Shown here piece after piece: positions 1 through 6,772 of a stretch of DNA of 7,028 nucleotides (positions within the stretch are counted from its first letter, which is position 1; each line of letters starts with the position of its first letter). This DNA is from Bacilli bacterium (GTDB lineage: Bacteria > Bacillota_I > Bacilli_A > RF39 > UBA660): contig JAILQR010000029.1 in the NCBI GenBank assembly GCA_024698845.1, positions 1 through 7,028 of the forward strand, written 5' to 3'. The position numbers were made by a program, and so were the translations under genes. The notes below the pieces were generated by a model. It made no database searches, had not been told where the DNA came from, and saw nothing but the letters and a program-made list of their open reading frames with translations.

Positions 1-39
1 AAAAAATGAATAGAACACGAACACTTGTTCTATTCATTT
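1..39 (-). terminator. Rho-independent terminator after gatB
   Basis: A perfect 14-bp stem pairs positions 4-17 with 26-39 around an 8-nt loop. Read on the minus strand it starts about 4 nt after the gatB stop codon and is followed by a run of six T's that reaches the window edge. The stem is AT-rich (3 G-C pairs) but long. This is the only terminator-like structure seen, so it probably ends the whole operon. The other side also has a T-rich tail (37-45), so the hairpin might work in both directions; any convergent gene would lie outside the window. Confidence 0.85.
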
Positions 40-43
40 ATTT

Positions 44-1483
44 TTACTTTAATAATTCAGATAATATATCTCTAACTAAACTTGGATTAGCTTGTCCTCT
101 AGTCTTTTTCATAACTTGACCAACAAAGTAATCAAACATATTAGTTTTACCTGCTCTATATTGTTCAATTTGAGATGGATTTTCATTTAAAACTTCTTCA
201 ATAATAGATTTAATAGCACCATCATCAGAAATTTGTTCCATTCCTTCATCTTTCATAATTTTTTCTGGTTCCTCTTCTCTTTCAAGAACTAAGAAGAATA
301 AATCTTTAGCTTGTTTAGAAGAAATCTTACCAGATTTAACGTTTTCAGTTATTTTTGATAGTCTTTCAGGTGTTAAATATATTTCATTGATATTTTTATC
401 ATATTTATATATATAACCTAAAATTTGGCTTATAATCCAGTTTGCAGCTGTTTTAGCTTCAACGCCTAATTTTAAGCATTCTTCAAAATAATCTGAAGTA
501 GATTTTTCTTTAATTAATATAGTAGCATCATAATTAGATAAACCTAATTTTTCAATATATTTTTCTTTTCTTTCATAAGGTAGTTCTGGAATATTTTCTT
601 GAACTTCTTTTATGAATTCTTCTGTTAATCTGAATTTAGGTAAGTTTGGTTCAACAAAATATTTATAATCTTCTGCGTCAACTTTATCACGCATTGCAAT
701 AGTTGTTCCAGTTTCATCGTCCCAACGTCTAGTTTGTTGAACTACTTCATCATATCTACCAGCATCTTTTAATGCAGTTTGTCTTTTAACTTCATATACA
801 ATTGCATCATGTACTGATGAGAATGAGTTAACATTTTTAATTTCAACTTTAGTACCTAAAGAATTTTCATCTTCAGAAATAGATACGTTAACATCACATC
901 TTAAATGACCTTTTTTAGAATCTGCTTCACTTATACCACAGTATTGATATACTGCTCTCATATATTCAAGAAATGATACAGCATCATCTGCAGAATGAAG
1001 ACATGGTCCTGTAACAAGTTCGAATAATGGATTACCTGCTCTATTATAGTTAATAGTAGAAGTATCATATAGATGTGTTAACTGTGCAGCATCTTCTTCT
1101 AAGTGTAAATTATCAATATCAACTCTAAATACTGATCCATCTTCTCTTTGAATATCTATATAACCACCATTACCTACACATTCTTCTGGTGGGTTTTGAG
1201 TTATTTGATATCCTTTTGGTAAGTCTGGATAATAATAGTTTTTTCTTTCCCAATACATATATTCTGGAATTCTAGCATGAAGAATAGATGCCATCATTAC
1301 AGCATATTGTACGCATTTTTTATTAGCTACTGGAAGTACTCCAGGAAATCCCATATCTACAGGAGATACATTGCAGTTAGGAAGTTTATTATATTCATTT
1401 TTAGCTGATGAGAATACTTTTGAATTAGTTAAAGATCCTTCACAGTGCATCTCAAGACCAATAGTTACATAGTATTTCCCCAT
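44..1483 (-). CDS. gatB: Asp/Glu-tRNA amidotransferase subunit B (GatB)
   Basis: GatB is the tRNA-binding and kinase subunit of the cytoplasmic GatCAB amidotransferase. It phosphorylates the side-chain carboxylate of misacylated Asp-tRNA-Asn or Glu-tRNA-Gln with ATP, and the amide is then formed with ammonia delivered from GatA. The 479-residue length is normal. The N-terminal cradle domain shows the family signature IGLEMHCE (Glu11 and His13 at the metal/ATP site), the PVDMGFPGVLPV segment (41-52), the RKNYYYPDLPKGYQI segment (80-94), the HLEEDA motif (127-132), LRCDVN (194-199) and VEIKNVNSF (213-221). The C-terminal third (about 330-479) is the helical and YqeY-like tail that contacts the tRNA elbow; its conserved end includes FVGQVMKKTRGQANP. 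The start follows gatA by 1 nt and has a very strong ribosome binding site, AAGGAGG, 9 nt upstream. This is the last gene of the operon. No damaged motif was noticed. Confidence 0.97.
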   Translation of the reverse strand: MGKYYVTIGLEMHCEGSLTNSKVFSSAKNEYNKLPNCNVSPVDMGFPGVLPVANKKCVQYAVMMASILHARIPEYMYWERKNYYYPDLPKGYQITQNPPEECVGNGGYIDIQREDGSVFRVDIDNLHLEEDAAQLTHLYDTSTINYNRAGNPLFELVTGPCLHSADDAVSFLEYMRAVYQYCGISEADSKKGHLRCDVNVSISEDENSLGTKVEIKNVNSFSSVHDAIVYEVKRQTALKDAGRYDEVVQQTRRWDDETGTTIAMRDKVDAEDYKYFVEPNLPKFRLTEEFIKEVQENIPELPYERKEKYIEKLGLSNYDATILIKEKSTSDYFEECLKLGVEAKTAANWIISQILGYIYKYDKNINEIYLTPERLSKITENVKSGKISSKQAKDLFFLVLEREEEPEKIMKDEGMEQISDDGAIKSIIEEVLNENPSQIEQYRAGKTNMFDYFVGQVMKKTRGQANPSLVRDILSELLK

Positions 1484-1484
1484 A

Positions 1485-2936
1485 TTACTTTACCTCCTTA
1501 GCTATTTGATTTTTATAACCCATTTTTTCTTCTAGAGCATAAGCAATATTAAGTACAGTTTGGTCATTATAACAGTTACCAGTTATATTTACCCCAACTG
1601 GTAAATTATTTACAAATCCATTTGGAATTGTAATTGATGGAAAACCTCCGAAGTTACCAATTTGTAGATGTTCATCTAAAACTGTTAATTCATCATTAGT
1701 TACCATTTCATCATTTTCTAATTTTTTAGCAGGGCCTGTACCAACTGGTAAGATCATACCATCATACTTTTTAAATTGTTCTTTTATAGCATCTACAATT
1801 AATCTTCTTGCTCTTTGAGCATTTTTAAAATATCTTTCTTGATTAACTGTTTGAAGAACGTAAGAACCAATTACAAATCTACGTTTAATTAATGAAGAGA
1901 AACCTTTAGTTCTATGATCTTTCATAATTTCTTGGAAGTTTTCTCCTTCACCTCTTGGGCCAAAACTAAATCCTGTAAGATTTGACATATTAGATGTTGC
2001 CTCAGCACAAGATAATACTACATAAGTTGATGCAATAGCATTTAGTAAATCTTTGCTAATTGATACTTCTTCAACTTCCATGCCAAGATTTTTAGCTACT
2101 TCAATAGTTTTCATGAAGTTGTCTAAATGTTCTTCAGTTTCTTTAGGTAGGTTTTGATAATTATTTTTATCAACGATTTCTTTGATATAAAATAATTTTT
2201 TACCTTTAACATCATTATTTAAATTTTTATATAAATTAATATCAGATGAATCCCAAGAAGTCATATCTTTTGGGTCTTTGCCTTTCATAGCATCTACTAC
2301 GATAGCAGCATCTTCAACACTTCTTGAAAGTACACCACAGTGATCTAAACTAGAGGCAAAAGCAAATAATCCATATCTTGAAATCATTCCATAAGTTGGT
2401 TTATATCCAACGATACCACAGTATGCAGCAGGTTTTCTTATAGAATCTCCTGTATCTGATCCTGTTGCAAATGGATAAACACCAGCAGCAACAGCAGCAG
2501 CAGATCCAGATGATGATCCTGCACACATTCTTTCATTATCCCATGGATTTTTTTGAATTCCAGTGTGACCAGTAGTTCCTGTTCCACCCATACCAAATTC
2601 ATCCATACAAGTTTTATTTACCATAACACATCCATGACTAAGTAAATTTTCTATAGCAGTAGCTGTAAAAAATGGAACATAGTCTTTTAATGTATTAGAT
2701 GATCCTGTTGAAAGAACTCCTTTAACTGAGTAGTTATCTTTTACTCCAAATGGAATTCCAGATAATAAATCATCAGTTATATCCGCTCCTTTAGCATCAT
2801 CTAAAATAGTTTCAAATGCATTACATTTTTCTTGTACTTCGTGAGATTTACTAATAGATTCTTTTACTAATTCTTCAGAAGTAGTTTCTCCGTTTTTAAG
2901 TAGTTCATGTAACTCTACAATAGTTTTATCCATCAT
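1485..2936 (-). CDS. gatA: Asp/Glu-tRNA amidotransferase subunit A (GatA)
   Basis: GatA is the amidase-signature subunit of GatCAB. It hydrolyses glutamine or asparagine to release ammonia, which is channelled to GatB. The 483 residues match the usual length. The Ser-cisSer-Lys triad is visible as Lys66 (GVKDN), Ser141 (AGSSSGSAA) and Ser165 (TGDSIRKPA). The 75- and 24-residue spacing matches Lys79/Ser154/Ser178 of the Staphylococcus aureus enzyme as I recall it. Further family segments are MDEFGMG (111-117), GYKPTYGMISRYGLFAFASS (177-196), KRRFVIGSYVL (351-361) and GGFPSITIP (430-438). Two usual glycines are replaced: Gly to Ser at 143, and Gly to Asp at 164 beside the nucleophile. The second wording resembles Mollicutes GatA and probably reflects lineage, not loss of function. 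The protein starts with two Met codons; the first (2934-2936) is 9 nt from AAAGGTGG and is preferred. The gene lies 1 nt after gatC. Confidence 0.97.
   Translation of the reverse strand: MMDKTIVELHELLKNGETTSEELVKESISKSHEVQEKCNAFETILDDAKGADITDDLLSGIPFGVKDNYSVKGVLSTGSSNTLKDYVPFFTATAIENLLSHGCVMVNKTCMDEFGMGGTGTTGHTGIQKNPWDNERMCAGSSSGSAAAVAAGVYPFATGSDTGDSIRKPAAYCGIVGYKPTYGMISRYGLFAFASSLDHCGVLSRSVEDAAIVVDAMKGKDPKDMTSWDSSDINLYKNLNNDVKGKKLFYIKEIVDKNNYQNLPKETEEHLDNFMKTIEVAKNLGMEVEEVSISKDLLNAIASTYVVLSCAEATSNMSNLTGFSFGPRGEGENFQEIMKDHRTKGFSSLIKRRFVIGSYVLQTVNQERYFKNAQRARRLIVDAIKEQFKKYDGMILPVGTGPAKKLENDEMVTNDELTVLDEHLQIGNFGGFPSITIPNGFVNNLPVGVNITGNCYNDQTVLNIAYALEEKMGYKNQIAKEVK
1493..1499 (-). promoter_or_regulatory. 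gatB ribosome binding site inside gatA
   Basis: AAGGAGG on the minus strand lies 9 nt before the gatB ATG. It is written by the last codons of gatA (the Lys-Glu-Val of its AKEVK end). It is the strongest ribosome binding site in the window and supports both the gatB start and coupled translation of the two subunits. Confidence 0.85.
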
Positions 2937-2937
2937 A

Positions 2938-3231
2938 TTATTCCACCACCTTTGGTACTTCTACTTCACGATCATTAACTTGATCACAATTAGATAGTAA
3001 ATCTTCAATTGAAGGAGATTCCTCTGCTACATCTTCTCTTAATTCATATACAAAATCATCAAGAGCATGAGTCATAGGTTTTGCGTTTTCAATTCCTTTT
3101 ATATTATTAATTTTATTGATGTTTTCATCAATAACTTTAAATTCATCTAAAATCATTTTATTTTCTTCTGGTGTAAGACCAATTAGAAGAAGGTTTGAAA
3201 GTTTATCTATAGTTTCTTGATTAAATTCCAT
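2938..3231 (-). CDS. gatC: Asp/Glu-tRNA amidotransferase subunit C (GatC)
   Basis: GatC is the small subunit that wraps around the GatA-GatB interface and stabilises the amidotransferase; it has no catalytic role of its own. The 97 residues fit the family (about 95-100). The pattern is typical: an N-terminal helix with IDKLSNLLLIGLTPEE (8-23), a second helix (about 24-45), a linker with KPMTHALDDFVYELREDV (51-68, the family's P-x-TH...LRED region), and a C-terminal tail ending in VPKVVE, matching the usual VP.V(V/I)E terminus. The start codon lies 2 nt after the aspS copy 2 stop and has GAGGAGG 10 nt upstream, inside the glutamate codons that end AspRS. Its position between aspS copy 2 and gatA ties the amidotransferase to that synthetase. 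Confidence 0.95.
   Translation of the reverse strand: MEFNQETIDKLSNLLLIGLTPEENKMILDEFKVIDENINKINNIKGIENAKPMTHALDDFVYELREDVAEESPSIEDLLSNCDQVNDREVEVPKVVE
2946..2953 (-). promoter_or_regulatory. gatA ribosome binding site inside gatC
   Basis: AAAGGTGG on the minus strand overlaps the last codons of gatC. It is 9 nt from the ATG at 2934-2936 and 12 nt from the next ATG at 2931-2933, so it favours the first of the two Met codons as the gatA start. Confidence 0.7.
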
Positions 3232-3233
3232 AG

Positions 3234-4988
3234 TTATACTTCCTCCTCTTCTTTAATAATAAGCCCAAGTTCTTCTAATTGTTGAGGCATTAGAGTTGAT
3301 GGTGAACCCATCATTAAATCTTGTCCTGATGCACTTGTTGGGAATGCTTGAACTTCTCTTAAATTTGGTTCATCTTTGATTAACATAATTAATCTATCAA
3401 TACCAGGAGCCATACCACCATGAGGAGGACATCCGTATTTAAATGCAGTAAAGATTGATTTAAATCTTTCTTCTACTTCTTCTCTTGAGTATCCAACAAT
3501 GTTAAATCCTTTAGCTAAACTATCTAAATCATGGTTTCTAATAGCACCAGATGCCATTTCATTACCATTACATACAAAGTCAAATTGGTAAGCTAGAATA
3601 TCTAGTGGATCTTTTTCTTCATAATCTTTCATACCATTATGAGGCATACTAAATGGATTATGACAGAATTTAGGTTTATTAGTAAGTTCATCTAATTCAA
3701 ACATAGGGAAATCATTAATAATACATAATTCTAATTTGTTTGGATCCATTAATTCTAATTTTCTTCCAAGTTCATTTCTTATTTGACCAGCAAAATTTTG
3801 AGCTTTTCCTAATTTTTTATTTGCAATAAAGAACATAACAGAGTTTGTTTTCATATCAAATTCTTTTATTAATGCTTCTCTTTCTTCATTAGATAAGAAT
3901 TTATCGATAGGTCCTTTAAATGAACCATCTTCCATTAAAGTAATATATCCAATACCAGGCATTCCAATACTAGATGCAAAATCTACTACTTCATTAAACC
4001 AACTGTTTGGTTTATCTCCGATATTATCTACAACAATTACTTTAATAATACTATTTTTAAATGGACCAAAAGTAGTATTTTCTAATACTTTTGATGCATC
4101 TTTAATAATTAATGGGTTTCTTAAATCTGGTTTATCAGTACCATACATTTCCATAGCATCTTTAAAAGCTATCCTTCTAAATGGTCTTGGTGATACTTCT
4201 TTGTTTGAAAATTTGGTAAATGTATCATAGAAAATTTCTTCACCAATATTTAATATTTCATCTTCTTCAACAAAACTCATTTCAAGGTCTAATTGGTAGA
4301 ACTCTAAAGTTCTATCTGCTCTAGCATCTTCATCTCTAAAGCATGGGGCAATTTGGAAGTATTTATCCATACCACCAACCATTAATAACTCTTTATAGAT
4401 TTGTGGTGCTTGAGGAAGAGCATAAAATTTTCCTTTAAATAATCTTGATGGAACAACAAAGTCTCTTGCTCCTTCTGGAGATGATGCTGTTAAAATTGGA
4501 GTTTGAACTTCTGTAAAAGATAAATCATACATTTTATTTCTTAAGAAATGAAGTATTTCTGCTCTTAATTTAATATTATCTTTTACTTGGTTATTTCTTA
4601 AATCTAGATATCTATATTTAAGTCTTACATCATCTTTAGTTTGTTTGCTTGTCATGATTTCAAAAGGAAGTTCATGAACTGATTCACCAAGCATTTCAAG
4701 ATTATCTACTAATAGTTCTAAAGTACCAGTTGAAATTCTTTCATTAAATGTACCTTCATCTCTTTTTCTAAGTGTTCCAGTTAATTTAACTACAGATTCT
4801 TTGGCGATACCTTTAAACATATCATCATCATTTGATACAGTTTGAAGTGTTCCTGATTCATCTCTTAAGTCTAAGAATAATACACCACCATGGTCACGAA
4901 TATTTTCAACCCAACCACTAACTGTAATCTCTTTACCAATTAAAGATTCATTAATATCTTTAATCATATGTGATCTATATTTATTCAT
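3234..4988 (-). CDS. aspS: Aspartyl-tRNA synthetase, probable non-discriminating form (copy 2)
   Basis: This is a class IIb synthetase of bacterial architecture, 584 residues. Domains in order are the OB-fold anticodon-binding domain (about 1-105), a hinge, catalytic core part 1 (about 120-290), the GAD insertion domain (about 291-415) and core part 2 (about 416-580). Active-site residues matching E. coli AspRS are Gln196, Lys199, Arg218 (motif 2, FRDEDARADR), Asp234, Glu477, Arg484 (SGAIRNH) and Arg532 (motif 3, APGIDR). Ala194 replaces the usual Ser of the QSPQ motif. The anticodon domain has His33 (IRDHGGV) and Gly79 (RDEGTFN), the states seen at Pseudomonas aeruginosa AspRS positions 31 and 81, where changes towards Leu and Lys raise tRNA-Asp specificity. 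I therefore infer a relaxed enzyme that also makes Asp-tRNA-Asn for GatCAB. It starts in a TAATG overlap with copy 1, with AAAGGAAG just upstream, and is followed 2 nt later by gatC. AspRS identity is near certain; the tRNA range is a prediction. Confidence 0.93.
   Translation of the reverse strand: MNKYRSHMIKDINESLIGKEITVSGWVENIRDHGGVLFLDLRDESGTLQTVSNDDDMFKGIAKESVVKLTGTLRKRDEGTFNERISTGTLELLVDNLEMLGESVHELPFEIMTSKQTKDDVRLKYRYLDLRNNQVKDNIKLRAEILHFLRNKMYDLSFTEVQTPILTASSPEGARDFVVPSRLFKGKFYALPQAPQIYKELLMVGGMDKYFQIAPCFRDEDARADRTLEFYQLDLEMSFVEEDEILNIGEEIFYDTFTKFSNKEVSPRPFRRIAFKDAMEMYGTDKPDLRNPLIIKDASKVLENTTFGPFKNSIIKVIVVDNIGDKPNSWFNEVVDFASSIGMPGIGYITLMEDGSFKGPIDKFLSNEEREALIKEFDMKTNSVMFFIANKKLGKAQNFAGQIRNELGRKLELMDPNKLELCIINDFPMFELDELTNKPKFCHNPFSMPHNGMKDYEEKDPLDILAYQFDFVCNGNEMASGAIRNHDLDSLAKGFNIVGYSREEVEERFKSIFTAFKYGCPPHGGMAPGIDRLIMLIKDEPNLREVQAFPTSASGQDLMMGSPSTLMPQQLEELGLIIKEEEEV
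3242..3248 (-). promoter_or_regulatory. gatC ribosome binding site inside aspS copy 2
   Basis: GAGGAGG on the minus strand lies 10 nt before the gatC ATG and is made by the glutamate codons that close AspRS copy 2 (EEEEV end). It fixes the gatC start and fits translational coupling of the synthetase to the amidotransferase. Confidence 0.8.
3252..3737 (-). repeat. Direct repeat B, copy in aspS copy 2 (core part 2)
   Basis: This 486-nt segment encodes residues 418-579 of AspRS copy 2 and aligns without gaps to 5015-5500 at a constant offset of 1763 nt. By hand count 143 of 162 residues match, including identical runs of 33 and 35 residues around SGAIRNH and motif 3. In 3347-3480 I count about five nucleotide differences in 134. 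The offset differs from repeat A because the insertion domains between the blocks differ in length by three codons. Confidence 0.92.
4119..4568 (-). repeat. Direct repeat A, copy in aspS copy 2 (core part 1)
   Basis: This 450-nt segment encodes residues 141-290 of AspRS copy 2 and aligns without gaps to 5891-6340 in copy 1 at a constant offset of 1772 nt. By hand count 138 of 150 residues are identical. At DNA level 4391-4517 differs from its partner at only 2 of 127 positions, so even synonymous sites are nearly unchanged. It covers motif 1, the flipping loop (SSPEGARDF), the PQAPQ motif and motif 2. Confidence 0.93.
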
Positions 4989-6754
4989 TATTCATCTTCC
5001 TTTCTTTCATCTTTTTTAATAATAAGCCCAAGTTCTTCTAATTGTTCATCAGTTAGGTATGAAGGAGAACCCATCATTAAGTCTTGACCTGATGCTGATG
5101 GTGGGAATGCTTGAACTTCTCTTAAATTTGGTTCATCTTTGATTAACATAATTAATCTATCGATACCAGGAGCCATACCACCGTGAGGAGGACATCCATA
5201 TTTAAATGAAGTGAAGATTGATTTAAATCTTTCTTCTACTTCACTTCTATCATAACCAACGATACTAAATCCTTTAGCTAAACTATCTAAGTCATGATTT
5301 CTAATAGCACCAGATGCCATTTCATTACCGTTACATACAAAGTCAAATTGGTAAGCTAAAATATCTTCTGGTTTTTTAGTTTCATAATCACTCATTCCAC
5401 CATGTGGCATACTAAATGGATTGTGACAAAAATCATATTTTCCTGTTTCTTCATCTAGTTCAAACATAGGGAAATCATTAATAATACATAATTCTAATCT
5501 ATCTTTATCAATTAAATCTAAGTTATTTGCAACTTCTAATCTTAATTGACCTAATGATTTTTTAACAATTGATTTCTTACCAGAAACAATTAATACTAAA
5601 TCATTATTTTCTAAGTTTAATTTAGATTTTAATTCTGATAATTCTTTTTCAGAAACTACTTTAGCAATAGAACCAGTAGTTTCATCTGCTATTTTTAAAT
5701 AAGCAAGTCCTGATGCTTTATATTTTTTTGCAAGTTCAGTTAATCTATCTAAATCTTTTCTTGAATATTTATCTGCAGCATTTTTAGCAACAATTGCATT
5801 AATAATACCTTTTTCTTCTAAAATAGATTTAAAGATAGAAAATTCTGTATCTTTGAAGATATCAGAAATATCTTCAATTTCCATTTCAAATCTTAAATCT
5901 GGTTTATCAGTTCCATATTTATCAATTGCATCTAAGTAAGCAATTCTTCTAAATGGTCTTGGTGATACTTTTTTGTTTGAAAATTTAGTAAATGTATCAT
6001 AGAAGATTTCTTCACCAACATTTAACACTTCATCTTCTTCAACAAAACTCATTTCAAGGTCTAATTGATAGAACTCTAAAGTTCTATCTGCTCTAGCATC
6101 TTCATCTCTAAAGCAAGGTGCAATTTGGAAGTATTTTCCAAGTCCGCCAACCATTAAAAGTTCTTTATAGATTTGTGGTGCTTGAGGAAGAGCATAAAAT
6201 TTTCCTTTGAATAATCTTGATGGAACAACGAAGTCTCTTGCTCCTTCTGGAGATGATGCTGTTAAAATTGGAGTTTGAACTTCTGTAAATCCTAAGTCAT
6301 ACATTTTATTTCTTAAGAAATGAAGCACTTCAGCTCTTAACAATAAGTTATTTTTAATTTTGTTTCTTCTCATATCAAGATATCTATATTTAAGTCTTAG
6401 ATCTTCTTGAGCAGTTATATTTTCTTCTAAAACGAATGGAAGTTCATCACATTTTGATAATACTTCAAATTCTTCAACTTCCATTTCAATATTGCCAGTA
6501 GGTATATTAGGGTTTTTACTAGATCTTTCAACAATTTTACCTGTTACTTTGATTACATATTCATTTTTCACTGTGTCTGCAACCATATAACATTTATTTT
6601 CTGGATTAAGTGCTAGTTGCATAATTCCAAATTTGTCTCTTAGATCAATAAATATAAGTCCACCTAAATCTCTTTTTTTAGCAACCCAACCATAAAGAGT
6701 AACTACTTCACCAACGTTTTTTATACTTAAATCTTTTGAATATAGTTTCTCCAT
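4988..6754 (-). CDS. aspS: Aspartyl-tRNA synthetase, probable discriminating form (copy 1)
   Basis: This is a second class IIb AspRS, 588 residues, with the same domain order as its neighbour: OB-fold (about 1-105), core part 1 (about 118-288), GAD insertion (about 289-415), core part 2 (about 416-580) and a charged tail. Active-site residues are Gln194, Lys197, Arg216, Asp232, Glu478, Arg485 and Arg533; Ala192 again replaces the QSPQ Ser. The anticodon domain has Leu30 (KKRDLGGLIF) and Lys80 (SSKNPN), the discriminating-type states as in E. coli, so it should charge tRNA-Asp only. The insertion domain contains NAADKYSRKDLDRLTE (325-340), resembling ordinary Bacillus-type AspRS. The core, however, is of the SGAIRNH/QDLMMGSPS kind found in copy 2, where Bacillus AspRS would have GGGSLRI, so the protein may be a chimera. 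It lies 18 nt after hisS, the usual Bacillota hisS-aspS order. The ribosome binding site upstream is weak (only AAGTGAT-like), so translation may depend partly on coupling with hisS. Confidence 0.93.
   Translation of the reverse strand: MEKLYSKDLSIKNVGEVVTLYGWVAKKRDLGGLIFIDLRDKFGIMQLALNPENKCYMVADTVKNEYVIKVTGKIVERSSKNPNIPTGNIEMEVEEFEVLSKCDELPFVLEENITAQEDLRLKYRYLDMRRNKIKNNLLLRAEVLHFLRNKMYDLGFTEVQTPILTASSPEGARDFVVPSRLFKGKFYALPQAPQIYKELLMVGGLGKYFQIAPCFRDEDARADRTLEFYQLDLEMSFVEEDEVLNVGEEIFYDTFTKFSNKKVSPRPFRRIAYLDAIDKYGTDKPDLRFEMEIEDISDIFKDTEFSIFKSILEEKGIINAIVAKNAADKYSRKDLDRLTELAKKYKASGLAYLKIADETTGSIAKVVSEKELSELKSKLNLENNDLVLIVSGKKSIVKKSLGQLRLEVANNLDLIDKDRLELCIINDFPMFELDEETGKYDFCHNPFSMPHGGMSDYETKKPEDILAYQFDFVCNGNEMASGAIRNHDLDSLAKGFSIVGYDRSEVEERFKSIFTSFKYGCPPHGGMAPGIDRLIMLIKDEPNLREVQAFPPSASGQDLMMGSPSYLTDEQLEELGLIIKKDERKEDE
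5015..5500 (-). repeat. Direct repeat B, copy in aspS copy 1 (core part 2)
   Basis: This is the partner of 3252-3737. It encodes residues 419-580 of AspRS copy 1: the segment from LELCIINDFPMFELDE through SGAIRNH and motif 3 (APGIDR) to LEELGLIIK. The differences cluster in surface-type stretches (435-441, 452-463) and near the C-terminus; the active-site parts are unchanged. Confidence 0.92.
5891..6340 (-). repeat. Direct repeat A, copy in aspS copy 1 (core part 1)
   Basis: This is the partner of 4119-4568. It encodes residues 139-288 of AspRS copy 1. The best-matching stretch is 6163-6289, with two differences from 4391-4517. Similarity falls away abruptly on the insertion-domain side after the shared GTDKPDLR. 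Confidence 0.93.
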
Positions 6755-6772
6755 AATATCACTTACTTTCTA

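Noticed and set aside
3234..4988. Copy 2 as an asparaginyl-tRNA synthetase
   Set aside because: It keeps the GAD insertion domain, bacterial AspRS length (584 residues) and AspRS active-site motifs. AsnRS lacks the insertion and is shorter.
3234..6754. The two aspS genes as an assembly duplication of one gene
   Set aside because: The N-terminal and insertion domains differ strongly and in length, both frames are intact, and each copy has its own ribosome binding site. Only the catalytic blocks are near-identical, so two real genes are present.
6755..6772. A T-box riboswitch or promoter before the aspS genes
   Set aside because: Only 18 nt separate hisS from aspS copy 1, too short for either. 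Any leader or promoter should lie upstream of hisS, outside the window.
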